From: Candidatus Roseilinea sp. | GTDB taxonomy: Bacteria; Chloroflexota; Anaerolineae; J036; Brachytrichaceae | Direction of reading: 5' to 3' | DNA: 64,000 nt | Assembly: GCA_025055235.1 (NCBI GenBank) | Contig: JANWYN010000113.1 | Location: 1-64,000, forward strand | Shown: positions 7,862 through 18,509 of the stretch, piece by piece | How positions within the stretch are numbered: the first letter of the stretch is position 1 | Layout of the letters: each line of letters starts with the position of its first letter | The notes under the pieces: model-generated | Database searches by the model: none | What the model was told of the DNA's origin: nothing | Seen by the model: only the letters and a program-made list of their open reading frames with translations | Translations under genes and position numbers: made by a program

Positions 7862-8965
7862 TCACCGCTCGCAACTCAGCGCCAGCAGCTCGCCCAGCGA
7901 CTCGACGTCGTGCTCCATCGCATAGAGCAAGATGCCGCTTACGCCCTCAATCTGGTGTAGGCGGGTGATGAAGTCGGCGGTCCAGCGCAGGGCGGCCGCG
8001 CGCCTGCGGCCGGGCAGCTCGCGCGTCAGGGCGTCTATGAAGTCCGGCGAGACGCATGCGCCGGGCACGTTGTCGTCCAGCCAGCGCGCTTGTTCCAGCG
8101 TCGTCACCACCGCAACGCCGGCGATCAGCCGGCCGCGCGCCAGCGCCCCGAAGCCGGCCATCTGCTGGACGAAGGTCGCGAAGCGCGCCAGGTCGAAGAC
8201 GGGCTGCGTCGCAATGAAGTCCGCGCCGGCAAAGACCTTAGCCGCGGCGCGCTCGGCCTGGATTTCGACCGGCCGGGTGAACGGGCTGCCCGCCGCGCCG
8301 ATCAGGTAGCCGGGCCGGCCCGCAACGGCGCGCCCGCTGTCGAACCGCCCGTCGTCGCGTAGCTGCTTGGCCAGCCGGATCAGGCCGAACGAGTCGAGGT
8401 CGTAGACCGGCTGGGCTGTCCGGTGGTCGCCCAGGGCCGGATGGTCGCCGGTGATGCACAGCACGGCGTTGATGCCGAGCGCGCCGGCGCCCATCAGCTC
8501 GGCCTGCAACGCGATCCGGCTGCGGTCTTTGCACGACAGATTCATGATGGCTTCTATGCCGGCTTGCCGGAAGGCGGCGCACACGGCCAGCGACGACATG
8601 AACGGCTGCGCCAGCGGGCTGTCGGCCACGTTCACTGCATCCACCTGTGGGCCGAGCGCCCGGTAGCGGGCGATGGTCCGGCTCAAGTCGGCGTCCGCCG
8701 GCGGCCACAGCTCGGCCAAGATGACGAATTCGCCGGCGGCCAGTTTGCGTGCCAGCCGCCCGGGGATGTGCGGTACGGTCGGTGCGGCGTCTTCATTGCG
8801 CGCGGCCTGCGCCAGCCGCCACGGCAGTTGGTCGAGGATGAACGGGTAAGGGCAGGTGATGTGGGGGCCAACCTCGCATGTGCCGTCGTCGCGCACGCCG
8901 CCGCAGGGGCCGTTCAACATGCGCTTCGGGCAACGCGCGCGGGCTTGGTCAAGTGTAAGCGTCAT
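7862..8965 (-). CDS. metF: Methylenetetrahydrofolate reductase with N-terminal MetV-like zinc motif
   Basis: 367 aa. Residues 12-38 carry four cysteines in CPKRMLNGPCGGVRDDGTCE plus C38, the motif of the MTHFR C-terminal (MetV-like) domain, here placed ahead of the catalytic domain. The rest is a MetF TIM barrel: EIAMNLSCKDRSR-type block (EAIMNLSCKDRSR), GINAVLCITGDHP and FIATQPVFDLARF. It reduces 5,10-methylene-THF to 5-methyl-THF for methionine synthesis or acetyl-CoA pathways. In acetogens MetV and MetF are separate subunits, so this looks like a single-chain version. The start lies next to an array shared with the divergent gene, and no Shine-Dalgarno sequence is visible. Confidence 0.85.
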   Translation of the reverse strand: MTLTLDQARARCPKRMLNGPCGGVRDDGTCEVGPHITCPYPFILDQLPWRLAQAARNEDAAPTVPHIPGRLARKLAAGEFVILAELWPPADADLSRTIARYRALGPQVDAVNVADSPLAQPFMSSLAVCAAFRQAGIEAIMNLSCKDRSRIALQAELMGAGALGINAVLCITGDHPALGDHRTAQPVYDLDSFGLIRLAKQLRDDGRFDSGRAVAGRPGYLIGAAGSPFTRPVEIQAERAAAKVFAGADFIATQPVFDLARFATFVQQMAGFGALARGRLIAGVAVVTTLEQARWLDDNVPGACVSPDFIDALTRELPGRRRAAALRWTADFITRLHQIEGVSGILLYAMEHDVESLGELLALSCER

Positions 8966-8972
8966 GCGGTTT

Positions 8973-9127
8973 GGGATTGCAGATTTGCGATTGCGGATTT
9001 ACGATTTGCCCACCGGAAGAGCGCCGTGTGTAGATTGTGGATCGTGGATCGTGAGTCGCCAATCGCCAATCATCACTCATCAATCATCAATCATCAATCG
9101 TAAACCGTAAATCGCCAATCGCAAATG
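8973..9127. repeat. Heptanucleotide array in the divergent metF/ATP-grasp promoter region
   Basis: Left block: GGATTGC, AGATTTG, CGATTGC, GGATTTA, CGATTTG (7-bp phase). A short spacer follows, then fourteen units from GTAGATT through GTGGATC (twice), GCCAATC (twice), ATCAATC (three times), GTAAATC, GCCAATC and GCAAATG. The right block is complementary to the left. The final unit contains the start codon of the rightward gene. Confidence 0.88.
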
Positions 9128-10576
9128 GATCACGTCCTCTCTGCCGCCGATGAACGCGGGTTGAAGGCGCTGTCGCTGGACAGCCGGCTGCGCCGCGCGT
9201 TCTTCGACCTGCCGGCCAGCACGATCTGGGAGCTGGCCGAGGCCGTGCCGGAGCACGCCCGCCGCCGCGGCCTGGTCTACTGGCGCGACGGCAAAGAGGA
9301 GGTGATCAACATCTTCCTGCGCCCCACCGGCGTGCTGGCCGAGCAGATGAACTACTTCCACACGGTGTCCATCACGCTGCAGGAAGCGTTGAAGCGCGTG
9401 CCCGACCTCTACTTGGAAAATGCTGCAGTGCGCGAGGTGACGCCGCTGCAGCCGGAGGAAGAGGCCTGGCTGCGCGAGCTGTGGACGCCGGCGCATCGCA
9501 ACGCGCATTGCGTGTTCGGCCGGCTGGATGCGATGGTGGACTTCACCAGCCCAACCTGGAAGGACACGCTGGCGTTCGTCGAGCCGAACCTGGTGGGCGT
9601 GGGCGGCATCTCGCTCATCCCCAGCGCGGAGGACGTGGCGATGGAGGTGATCGTGCCGGCCTTGCAGCGCGTCGCGCCGGATTTGCACCTGGAGCGGCAC
9701 GAAGACCTGCGCGAGCTATTCATGCGCGAGCTGCAGGATCACCTCGAACAGATCGGCCGGCCGGGGGGCAACATCGTGCTGGCCGACGCCAAATACTCCG
9801 GCGACGGCCCGGCAGAGTTCGAGACGCTGCGCCAGTACTACACCGAGCGCGGCTACAACGTGTTCTACGCCGACCCCGCCGAACTCTACCTGCGCGACGA
9901 TGAGGTGTGGTACGAGGATAAGCGCGTGGACCTGCTGTATCGCGACTATGCGCTGGCCGACTTTCCTTACATCGGCGAGGAGGGCGGCGACGTCGAGGCG
10001 ATCCGGCTGCTCTTCAAGCGCAACCAGGTGGTCTCTTCGATGGCCGGCGACTTCGACCACAAGAGCACCTTCGAGCTGCTGACCGACTCGCGCTTCAGCC
10101 AGTTCTTCACGCCGGGCGAGCGGCAGCTCCTGCGCCGGCATGTGCTGTGGACGCGCGTGCTGACCGACCGCAAGACGACCGATCCCACCGGCGATGAGGT
10201 GGATTTGCCCGAATACACGCGCGCCAACCGCGAGCTGCTGGTGATCAAGCCGAACCGCTCGTACGGCGGCGACCGGGTGTTGATCGGGCCGGCGGCCAGC
10301 GACGCCGAGTGGCACGACGCGATTGACCATGCATTGACCGAGCCGGGCGATTGGGTCGTGCAGCGCCTGGCGCGCATCACCGCCTACGAGTTTCCGGTCG
10401 TCCAGCCCGACCGGACGATCAGCGTGCAGCCGTTCTACATGGTGGTCGGCTTCGCGCCGACGAAGTACGGCACGGCGGTGTTGGGCCGCGCCTCGCAAAA
10501 GCAGGTGGTGAACGTGGCGCAGCGCGGCGGCATGTGCGCGGTGCTGGTGGGCCGGCACGGCGAGCGGCTGAGGTAG
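9125..10576 (+). CDS. ATP-grasp-like enzyme of unknown substrate
   Basis: 483 aa, cytoplasmic (no signal or membrane segments). The C-terminal third carries blocks typical of ATP-grasp ligases in circularly permuted order: ELLVIKPNRSYGGDRVLIG, then DWVVQRLARITAYEFPV and GTAVLGRASQKQVVNV, with lysine and glutamate at expected nucleotide-binding sites. The N-terminal part (DYALADFPYIGEEGGD around residue 275) resembles permuted type-2 ATP-grasp proteins. Such enzymes join a carboxylate to an amine or thiol using ATP; the substrate here is unknown. The start codon is the last heptamer of an array, and no ribosome site is visible. I do not recognise a named family. Confidence 0.6.
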   Translation: MDHVLSAADERGLKALSLDSRLRRAFFDLPASTIWELAEAVPEHARRRGLVYWRDGKEEVINIFLRPTGVLAEQMNYFHTVSITLQEALKRVPDLYLENAAVREVTPLQPEEEAWLRELWTPAHRNAHCVFGRLDAMVDFTSPTWKDTLAFVEPNLVGVGGISLIPSAEDVAMEVIVPALQRVAPDLHLERHEDLRELFMRELQDHLEQIGRPGGNIVLADAKYSGDGPAEFETLRQYYTERGYNVFYADPAELYLRDDEVWYEDKRVDLLYRDYALADFPYIGEEGGDVEAIRLLFKRNQVVSSMAGDFDHKSTFELLTDSRFSQFFTPGERQLLRRHVLWTRVLTDRKTTDPTGDEVDLPEYTRANRELLVIKPNRSYGGDRVLIGPAASDAEWHDAIDHALTEPGDWVVQRLARITAYEFPVVQPDRTISVQPFYMVVGFAPTKYGTAVLGRASQKQVVNVAQRGGMCAVLVGRHGERLR

Positions 10577-10760
10577 TGTTAGGGTGTCGGGGGTGTCAGG
10601 TGGGTTGTCGAGTAGTGTTGCTTCGCAACAGGTCAGACCGCTCGGAGCGGTCTGACCTGTAGTAACGCCACCTCAAGTCGGCTAACGCGCTGTTAACCGC
10701 AAGGCAAGCCGGCCTTAACGCAACTGTGTTATTCTGCCTTGCGAGCGAAGGCTGGCAACC
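10577..10760. other. Intergenic hairpins and short GTGTC run
   Basis: A weak GGTGTC-word run (10578-10612) is followed by a TGTTGC/GCAACA hairpin (about 10616-10630) and a perfect 15-bp inverted repeat, CAGGTCAGACCGCTC with its complement, at 10629-10659 with a 1-nt centre. The strong hairpin follows the ATP-grasp gene and may end its transcript, although no T tract follows. Confidence 0.6.
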
Positions 10761-11393
10761 ATGACATATCCCGCTGCGCCCGGCCAAGTCGCGCCGGAAG
10801 CGCTGTTCGTACCACCCCTGCGCCAACCGCGCCTCGACCGCGTCGCCGGTTGGGTCTCCAACGCGACTCATCCCCCCATCGTCGGCGTCTTCAGCGTGAT
10901 CATTGCGGCGCTCGTCTCGGCGAAGCTCACTGCCTGGGCGTGGGGGGTGGGATACCTGTCACTGGCTGTTCTGTTGCCCACGCTCTATGTGGCCTGGTTG
11001 GTGCGGCGCGGTGAGATCGCCGACATGCAACTGCCGGATCGCCGTCAGCGCCTCAAGCCGTACTGCGTCGCCATCGCCTGCATGGGCTTGGCGGCGCTGG
11101 TGTTGCAGTGGGCACATGCGCCCCGCCTGTTACAGCAAATCGCGTTGATCAACGTTGTCCAGTCTGCTGCCTTGTTCTTAGCCACCCTGCGCTGGAAGAT
11201 CAGCGCGCATTGCGCCTCGATGGGCGCGCTGGCCATGTTGACCTGGACGCTGTTCGGCGCCGGCAGCTTGCCGTTCTGCGCCGCTGTGCCGGCGGTGGCA
11301 TGGGCGCGCGTGCGGCTGAAGCGACACGACGCCATGCAAGTGCTGGCCGGCGCGATGCTTGGCGCCGCTGTGGCCTGGATCGTCCTGCGCTGA
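10761..11393 (+). CDS. PAP2-like integral membrane protein
   Basis: 210 aa with about five hydrophobic helices. Degenerate phosphatase motifs are visible: DRRQRLKP (like KxxxxxxRP), KISAHCAS (like PSGH) and [10 protein letters not shown] (like SRxxxxxHxxxD, with Q where the usual Asp sits). PAP2 proteins remove phosphates from lipids, including undecaprenyl pyrophosphate; the altered residues make activity uncertain. The gene stops 10 bp before a glycosyltransferase and is probably co-transcribed with it, which fits a lipid-glycan role. Confidence 0.65.
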   Translation: MTYPAAPGQVAPEALFVPPLRQPRLDRVAGWVSNATHPPIVGVFSVIIAALVSAKLTAWAWGVGYLSLAVLLPTLYVAWLVRRGEIADMQLPDRRQRLKPYCVAIACMGLAALVLQWAHAPRLLQQIALINVVQSAALFLATLRWKISAHCASMGALAMLTWTLFGAGSLPFCAAVPAVAWARVRLKRHDAMQVLAGAMLGAAVAWIVLR

Positions 11394-11403
11394 AATACAC
11401 CCG

Positions 11404-12579
<1,176 letters not shown>

Positions 12580-12591
12580 CTCGCCCGGCCG

Positions 12592-13920
12592 ATGGCCTTC
12601 GATCCGGCAACCGAAGCACGTCTCACCCTGCTGCGGCTGGCCGCGATCGTCGTCGTCAGCTTCGGCCTCACCCTCATCAGCAGCACGCTCGAACCGGCGC
12701 TGCTGAGCAGCAAAGTCATCGCCCTCGTCCCCGACCGCACGGCCGATGCCGCAGTGTTCGGCGCGGTCACGTTCGGTGGCTTGTTGGTAGCCGTCTTTGC
12801 CCAGCCGCTCATCGGCGCGTGGTCGGATCGGGCGCGCACGCGGCTGGGCCGGCGTCTGCCGTTCATGCTGGCCGGTGCGACCGGTGCCGTCGCCGGCTTG
12901 ATCCTGATCGCGTCGGCGGACTCGATCGCGCTGCTGGTGGCCGGCCTGCTCCTCACCCAGCTCAGCACGAACAGCGTCCTGGCGTCGTGGCAGCCGGTCA
13001 TCGCCGAGGGCGTGCCACAGGCGCAGCGCGGCCTGGCCTCGGGCTTCAAGGCCGGCTTCGATTTGCTGGCGGCGATCGTGGGCCGGCTGGCGGCTGCGGA
13101 GCTGGTGAGCCTTCAGCCGGAATGGGGGAGCGCGGCGCTCTATGCCGCAATCACCGTCCCGATCGCCGGCCTGCTCCTCACGCTGCTTATCACGGTGCGG
13201 GCGATGGGCGTGGACCGGTCGGCGCCAAAAGTCGAAGCGCCCCTGCCCGTCGCGAGCGCACTGCGCCAAGCCTTCACCGTGGACGTGCGCGCGCATCCCA
13301 CGTTCGGCTGGTGGTTCGCTAATCGCGTGCTGTTCTGGGCCGGGGTCATCGGGTCGAGCGTCTTCTTGCTGTTTGCCGCGCGCGACGTGTTCGGGATGAG
13401 CGAGGCCGAGGCGCAGCGCGTGATCGGACGGGTGATCGTGGTGCTGGGCACGGCGCTGGGGCTGGTGATCCTGCCGGCGGGTTGGCTGGCGGATCGGGTA
13501 GGACGCCGGCCGATGGTGATTGCCGCGGGGCTGATGGCTGCGACCGGCGCGGCGCTCGCCGTGGTCAACTTCAACCTGATCTTGCCGGTGGCGATCTTGA
13601 TCGGCGCAGGCACAGGCATCTATCTGAGCAGCAGCCTGGCGCTGATCAACGACATCGTGCCGAAGACGGAGGCGGCGCGTTACCTGGGCGTAGCAAACAT
13701 CGCGACGGCCAGCGGGAGCGCGTTGGCCCGGCTGGGGGGCGGCGCGCTCATCAGCGGGCTAAACGGCGCGACCGGCTCCAGCGTGATCGGCTACCAGGCG
13801 CTCTACGCAGTCGTCGCAGTGTTCTTTGTGCTTAGCGTGATCGTGATGGCGCTTGCGCCGGCGGCGCGTCCGACCAGTAGCCCCAGTCGCGCCCGCGCCA
13901 GCGCGACGGCAGCAGATTGA
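12592..13920 (+). CDS. MFS transporter
   Basis: 442 aa with twelve predicted membrane helices. The loop GAWSDRARTRLGRRLPFM after helix 2 and LADRVGRRPMVIAAG after helix 8 are the paired MFS signature loops. The first resembles the sugar:cation (GPH/SLC45-like) branch, suggesting a sugar or glycoside substrate, but this is not certain. It closely follows the glycosyltransferase. Its last ~89 bp overlap the end of a convergent glycosyltransferase gene. Confidence 0.85.
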   Translation: MAFDPATEARLTLLRLAAIVVVSFGLTLISSTLEPALLSSKVIALVPDRTADAAVFGAVTFGGLLVAVFAQPLIGAWSDRARTRLGRRLPFMLAGATGAVAGLILIASADSIALLVAGLLLTQLSTNSVLASWQPVIAEGVPQAQRGLASGFKAGFDLLAAIVGRLAAAELVSLQPEWGSAALYAAITVPIAGLLLTLLITVRAMGVDRSAPKVEAPLPVASALRQAFTVDVRAHPTFGWWFANRVLFWAGVIGSSVFLLFAARDVFGMSEAEAQRVIGRVIVVLGTALGLVILPAGWLADRVGRRPMVIAAGLMAATGAALAVVNFNLILPVAILIGAGTGIYLSSSLALINDIVPKTEAARYLGVANIATASGSALARLGGGALISGLNGATGSSVIGYQALYAVVAVFFVLSVIVMALAPAARPTSSPSRARASATAAD

Positions 13921-14572
13921 AATACAGCAGGAAGCAGCGCAGCGAGGAGTGCGCGATTTTGCGCATCACGCCGCGTTCCAGCCGGCGATGGTCGCGCGCA
14001 TAGACCACCAGGCCGGGCGCGAACATCGTCCGGTAGCCGTGCCGCTTGATGCGCCAGGCGATCTCGGAGTCTTCGTTGCAGGTCAGGCGCAAGTCGAAGC
14101 CGCCTACGTCGCGGAAGGCCGCGCGGCTGATGAGCAGGTTCGAGCCGGTGGCGGCAGGGATGCCCAGCATGGCGAAGAACCCTTGGGCGCGGGTGAACCA
14201 GCGATGGTAGGGGATGAAGCGATCGCAAGCTTTCTTCGCGCCGTAGATCGCGCCAAGGCGCGGGTCACTCGTATCCATCCGGGCCAGATCGCTGAAATAG
14301 GTGAGCGAGAAGATCACATCGGCGTCGGTGAAGAGCAGCCAGGGCGTGTTGGCCGCTTCTGCGCCGATCTGGCGCGCAGCCACGACGTTGCACGGCTGCT
14401 GGATGATCACGGTGCGGCGCGGCCGGATGTCGTGCACGAGCTGGGGCGTCTCGTCGTCGCTGGCGTCCACCACGATGAGCTGCACGTCGTCGGGCAACGA
14501 CGCCAGAAAGGCGCGGATGTTGTAGCGCTCGTTGCGCGTCGGCAGGATGATGGTCAGATCCTCGATCTGCAC
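13832..14572 (-). CDS. GT2-family glycosyltransferase
   Basis: 246 aa. GT-A fold: LTIILPTRNERYNIRAFLASLP at the start, VVDASDDETPQLV, the metal-binding DADV (LLFTDADVIF) and GGFDLRLTCNEDSEIAWRI. A longer ATG-started frame exists, but it runs through the upstream gene; the GTG at 14570-14572 follows that gene's stop by 2 bp, with GAAGAGGA ahead of it, so I chose it. The 3' end overlaps the convergent MFS gene. Glycosyl donor and acceptor are unknown. Confidence 0.83.
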   Translation of the reverse strand: MQIEDLTIILPTRNERYNIRAFLASLPDDVQLIVVDASDDETPQLVHDIRPRRTVIIQQPCNVVAARQIGAEAANTPWLLFTDADVIFSLTYFSDLARMDTSDPRLGAIYGAKKACDRFIPYHRWFTRAQGFFAMLGIPAATGSNLLISRAAFRDVGGFDLRLTCNEDSEIAWRIKRHGYRTMFAPGLVVYARDHRRLERGVMRKIAHSSLRCFLLYFNLLPSRWRGRDWGYWSDAPPAQAPSRSR

Positions 14573-14574
14573 GG

Positions 14575-14808
14575 TCAATCGTCCTCTTCGTTCAGCAACC
14601 AGTGGGCCAGCCGGCGCTCGAGCAACAGTTGCGCGGCATCTTCGGCATCGCTGCCCTGCGCTGCCGGCCGAAAGGTAACTTGGCACACGCGCCAGCCCTG
14701 CCGGCCCCACTTGTTGAGCGCCTGCGTCAGTTGCTCATCGGCCGACTTGGTGCGCTCGAGCGCGATGGTCTCGATGCGATACTCGAAGCGTTGCACAAGT
14801 CGAATCAT
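14575..14808 (-). CDS. Small DUF4177-like protein
   Basis: 77 aa. The pattern FEYRIETIALE, LTQALNKWGRQGWRVCQVTF and a closing LLLERRL matches the small DUF4177 family (two or three strands and a helix), whose function is unknown. It is immediately followed by a GT2 gene (2-bp gap), so the two form an operon. No signal peptide or membrane segment. Confidence 0.7.
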   Translation of the reverse strand: MIRLVQRFEYRIETIALERTKSADEQLTQALNKWGRQGWRVCQVTFRPAAQGSDAEDAAQLLLERRLAHWLLNEEDD

Positions 14809-14834
14809 CGGTCGCGCGTGTTGCGCCGTGATTA

Positions 14835-14911
14835 AGAGGGTGTGAAGTGGGGGTGAAGAGAGTGTCGGTGGTGTCGAAGAGTGTCGGCGGTGTCAAGGGT
14901 GTCGCGAGTGG
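14835..14911. repeat. 9-bp GACAC-type array
   Basis: Read on the minus strand, consecutive ~9-bp units begin with GACAC: GACACCCTT, GACACCGCC, GACACTCTTC, GACACCACC, GACACTCTC. Same word class as arrays at 35521, 36577 and 45839. One-directional here, with no complementary half. Confidence 0.75.
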
Positions 14912-15139
14912 CCGGGTGGTGATCAGCATGCCCGCGCAGCTTATCTTCGTGCATGCGCGTTGAAGATCGCTCGTGTGCGTTTGCTGATAGGGACATACGC
15001 CCCGACCGATTGTTTGATCTGCGCATCGCGTCTCCCCTGGCGCTGCAGCACGGGCCAGAGCCTAAACATGGCGCAAACCGGCAATAGCTTTTGATGGCAT
15101 TACCGTGAGTGCTACTCTGTCACTAGCCTGCACAGGCAG

Positions 15140-15215
15140 CATGTCATGCCCGCGAACGCGGGCATCCAGATCTGCGCATAGCTGGATTCCCACTTTAATC
15201 CCACGGCCGTTAGGT
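15140..15215. repeat. REP-like palindrome of the GTCATxCCCGCGAA type
   Basis: ATGCCCGCG and its complement at 15146-15165 around an AA loop, followed by CATCCAG and, 20 bp on, CTGGATTCCC. This arrangement is a common dispersed repeat in many bacteria. Related fragments lie at 27138-27160 and 27372-27390. The surrounding 14912-15374 gap shows no gene. Confidence 0.65.
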
Positions 15216-15374
15216 CACAGCAGTTTGACAATTCACCCGCCCATGCCTAAATTCTCTGCATTCCCGCGCGGCATGCTGGGCCACGACGCTGCCACATCAC
15301 CAGCCGGCTGCCGGGTCAGCGAGAGGATCGAGAAAGCAACAGTTGGTTTCTTTATTCGTCACGAGGAGGAAGAC

Positions 15375-17093
15375 ATGTCAAGTCGCTCAGATCGCATCCA
15401 TCCTGCCGTGCCCAAGCTGCAAAAACAGCTCCAACACGGGCGCATCAGCCGCCGTGAGTTCTTGCGCACGGTGACCTTGCTCGGCGTGAGCGCCTCGACC
15501 GCTTACGCGATGGCGGCGTGCGCGCCCGCGCCGGCTGCGCCTGCGGCCCCGGCAGCGCCGGCCCAGCCGGCCGCCGAACAACCCACAGCAGCGCCTGCGC
15601 CGGCCACCGGCATGCCCAAGCGCGGCGGCGTGCTCAAGGTCGGCATCCCCGTGCCGGCCGTGGATCACCCGGCGCGCTTCTCGTGGGTGTTCGACAGCAA
15701 CGAGTTCCGCCAGGTCTACGAATACCTCACCGAAACCGGGCCCGACAACATCACCCGACCGTATCTCTTGGAGAAGTGGGAGGTCAACGACGACCTGACC
15801 GAATGGACGCTCTTCCTCAGGAGGGGCATCAAGTGGAGCAACGGCGATGAGTTCACCAGCGAGGACGTGCTGTTCAACTTCAAGGAGTGGCTGAAGCCGG
15901 AGACCAAATCGTCCATCCTCGGCTTGTGGGAAGGCTTCCTCAAGATCGAGAACGTCAAAGCAGTGGACGACTACACCGTCAAGCTCATGCTCGACGCGCC
16001 CAAGCTGGACGTGCCGGAAACGTTGTTCCACTACCCGGCACAGATCATGCACCGCAGCTTCAACGGCGACCTGACTACGCTGAAGAACCCCGGCACCGGC
16101 CCGATGAAGCTGGACGAGTTCAAGGTCGGCGAGCGCGTGGTGGTCAGCCGGCGGGACGGCTATTGGCAGAACGGCGCCGACGGCAAGCCGCTGCCTTATC
16201 TCGACGGCATCGAGTACATTGACCTGGGCAACGACCAGACGGCTTACGTCGCTGCGCTGCAGTCCGGCCAGATTGACGTGATCTACGACCCGACGGTGGA
16301 CACCTACCTCGCCCTGCGCGACAAGCCCGGCATTGTGGTCGAACCGATCACCACCAGCCAGGTGCGCGTGTTGCGCATGCGCGTGGATCTCGACCCGTGG
16401 AAGGACAACCGGGTGCGCCAGGCCTTCAAGCTGATTCAGGATCGTGAGGCCATCCTGGAGAAGGCCTACTTCGGCCAAGGCCAACTGGGCGGCGACTTCC
16501 ACGTCTCGCCGGTGCACCCCGAATACGCGCCGATAGACCTCCCCAAGTACGACCCCGAGCGCGCGAAGCAACTGCTGGCCGAAGCCGGCATCACCACGCC
16601 GCTCAAGATGAAGATCAGCGTGGGCACGGGCTGGACGGATGTGGTGGCCTACGCCGAGGCAGTGAAAGAAAGCGGCAAGGCCGGCGGCTTCGACATCGAG
16701 CTGGACACCATGCCCAACAGCGCCTACTGGGACTTGTGGACGGAGACGCCGGTGGGCATCACCCCGTGGACGCACCGCCCGCTGGGCGTGATGGTGCTGC
16801 CGCTGGCCTACATCGCCGACGCGAACGGCAACCCGGTGCCGTGGAACGAGAGCCGCTGGGTGGACGAAGAGTTCAGCGCGCTGCTCAAGAAAGCACAGGG
16901 GACAATTGACATCGAGGCGCGCCGGGCCATCATGAAGGATATCGAGACCATCCAGCGCGATCGCGGCTCGGTCGCCATCGCCTGGTGGCAGAACGTGTGG
17001 GACATCAAGTCGCCTAAGGTGAAGGGCACTTCGGCCCACCCGACGCACTACCAGCTTTGGCGCGAAGCGTGGCTCGACCCTGACGCGAAATAG
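15375..17093 (+). CDS. Peptide/oligopeptide ABC transporter substrate-binding protein (family 5)
   Basis: 572 aa. A twin-arginine-type signal ([13 protein letters not shown], about residues 24-36) is followed by a lipobox ending MAAC, then a Pro/Ala-rich linker and the mature domain starting at [12 protein letters not shown]. Family 5 blocks are [33 protein letters not shown] and [23 protein letters not shown]. It delivers peptides or similar ligands to the permeases encoded next. The ATG at 15375 has an AGGAGGA ribosome site; the frame opens 270 bp earlier but only through repeat sequence. First gene of a four-gene importer operon. Confidence 0.9.
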   Translation: MSSRSDRIHPAVPKLQKQLQHGRISRREFLRTVTLLGVSASTAYAMAACAPAPAAPAAPAAPAQPAAEQPTAAPAPATGMPKRGGVLKVGIPVPAVDHPARFSWVFDSNEFRQVYEYLTETGPDNITRPYLLEKWEVNDDLTEWTLFLRRGIKWSNGDEFTSEDVLFNFKEWLKPETKSSILGLWEGFLKIENVKAVDDYTVKLMLDAPKLDVPETLFHYPAQIMHRSFNGDLTTLKNPGTGPMKLDEFKVGERVVVSRRDGYWQNGADGKPLPYLDGIEYIDLGNDQTAYVAALQSGQIDVIYDPTVDTYLALRDKPGIVVEPITTSQVRVLRMRVDLDPWKDNRVRQAFKLIQDREAILEKAYFGQGQLGGDFHVSPVHPEYAPIDLPKYDPERAKQLLAEAGITTPLKMKISVGTGWTDVVAYAEAVKESGKAGGFDIELDTMPNSAYWDLWTETPVGITPWTHRPLGVMVLPLAYIADANGNPVPWNESRWVDEEFSALLKKAQGTIDIEARRAIMKDIETIQRDRGSVAIAWWQNVWDIKSPKVKGTSAHPTHYQLWREAWLDPDAK

Positions 17094-17094
17094 G

Positions 17095-17174
17095 AATTGA
17101 AAATTGAAAATTGAGAATTGAAAAGAGAGCGTGCAAAATCGCGTTCTCAATTTTCAATTCTCAATTTTCAATTC
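17095..17174. repeat. Heptanucleotide array, AATTGAA word, ahead of the permease start
   Basis: AATTGAA, AATTGAA, AATTGAG, AATTGAA are followed by a 25-bp centre and then CTCAATT, TTCAATT, CTCAATT, TTCAATT. The two halves are complementary and could form a ~28-bp hairpin between the binding protein and the first permease. The right arm runs into the CTGGAG ribosome site of the permease. Confidence 0.9.
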
Positions 17175-17181
17175 TGGAGTA

Positions 17182-18507
17182 ATGGCTCGTTTTCTTCTCC
17201 GTCGCAGCCTTTCCCTGGTATTGACGTTGTTCCTCGTCTCGATCGCCGTCTTCGCGATCAGCGAGATCGCGCCCGGCAACATCGCCATCAACTCGCTGGG
17301 CAACACCATCACCCCGCAACAAGAGGCCAGCTTCAACGCGCAGAACGGGCTGGACCAGCCGGTGCTCACGCGCTACGTGCGCTGGCTGATCGGCAGCGAC
17401 TGGCAGGCGCAGCAGTTGATCGGCAATCCGGTCACGCGCATCTACGACGAGGCCAACAACCGAACAAGCTGGTGGGGCGTGCTGCCCGACGGCACGCTCT
17501 ATCAGAACAAGGCGACCGACGACGGCAACGCCATCATCCGCATCGAACGCCGGCTCGACCCGGCCACCGGCCAGCCCGTGATCCGCGAAGTGACGCTAGG
17601 CGAGGACGCGTGGACGACGAACGCCGAGGGTTTTCAGGTGTATTGGGGCGTGGACACCGAGGGGCGCGCTGCGATGTGGGTGAAGGGCGAGCAAAACGAA
17701 GCCTGGGTGTTGACGCAAGCCTCGTGGAAGAACACCAAAGGCGCGCCGAGCCAATACATCCCGCTGCAGTATGGCTTGCTGCGCGGCGATCCGGGCGTGT
17801 CGTTCCGCACGCGCAAACCGGTAGCCGAAACCATCATCCCCTGGACGTTGAACTCGCTGCTGCTGGCCGGCATCGCGTTCGTCGTCGTCATGCCGCTGGC
17901 GTTGCTGCTCGGGCTGATCGCCGGGCTGAACGAGGGCAAATTCGTGGATCGCTTCCTCTCGGTGACCAGTCTGATCGCCACGGCGACGCCGGAGTTCGCC
18001 ACCGGCGTCTTCCTCATCGTCATCTTCTCATCGTGGCTGGGCCTGCTGCCCGGCGCCGTCGTCGTCACCAGCAACCAGTCCATCCTGGCCAACCCAGCGC
18101 AGCTCATCCTGCCCGTCCTTACGCTCACGCTGATCGAGTTGGGCTACGTGTTGCGCATCACCCGCGCCAGCATGGTCGAAGTGATGCGCACGAACTACAT
18201 CCGCACGGCCACGCTGAAAGGTTTGCCGCGCTCGCGCATCGTCTTCAAGCACGCGTTGCGCAACGCGCTGATGGCGCCGATCACGGTCATCATCCTGCAC
18301 GTGAACTGGCTAATCGGCGGGATTGTGGTGGTCGAGACGCTGTTCGGCTATCCCGGCCTAGGGCGCTATGTGCTGGAGGCGGCGCTGTTCAAGGACGTGT
18401 TCGCCATCGAGGCAGCGGCGATGCTGCTCGTCGTCATCGCCGTCGGCACACAGCTCATCGCGGATATCATCTACACGTACCTCAATCCGAGAATCAGGTA
18501 TGCCTGA
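17182..18507 (+). CDS. Peptide ABC transporter permease (DppB-like) with large extracytoplasmic insertion
   Basis: 441 aa, about 100 more than a usual DppB. Helix 1 is at about residues 9-30. Then comes an unusual soluble stretch at about 55-210, with DGTLYQNKATDDG and DAWTTNAEGFQVYWGVDTEG, before the conserved permease core. The core's EAA-like loop is in NYIRTATLKGLPRSRIVFKHALRNAL. The insertion lies outside the membrane after helix 1 and could contact the binding protein. Start ATG at 17182 follows GGAG at the end of an array. Partner of the next permease. Confidence 0.88.
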   Translation: MARFLLRRSLSLVLTLFLVSIAVFAISEIAPGNIAINSLGNTITPQQEASFNAQNGLDQPVLTRYVRWLIGSDWQAQQLIGNPVTRIYDEANNRTSWWGVLPDGTLYQNKATDDGNAIIRIERRLDPATGQPVIREVTLGEDAWTTNAEGFQVYWGVDTEGRAAMWVKGEQNEAWVLTQASWKNTKGAPSQYIPLQYGLLRGDPGVSFRTRKPVAETIIPWTLNSLLLAGIAFVVVMPLALLLGLIAGLNEGKFVDRFLSVTSLIATATPEFATGVFLIVIFSSWLGLLPGAVVVTSNQSILANPAQLILPVLTLTLIELGYVLRITRASMVEVMRTNYIRTATLKGLPRSRIVFKHALRNALMAPITVIILHVNWLIGGIVVVETLFGYPGLGRYVLEAALFKDVFAIEAAAMLLVVIAVGTQLIADIIYTYLNPRIRYA

Positions 18508-18509
18508 TT

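Noticed and set aside
15387-17150. A 587-codon open frame opposite the peptide-binding protein gene
   Set aside because: Antisense shadow of a high-GC gene: Arg/His/Val-rich, no recognisable motif, and the sense protein is clearly conserved.
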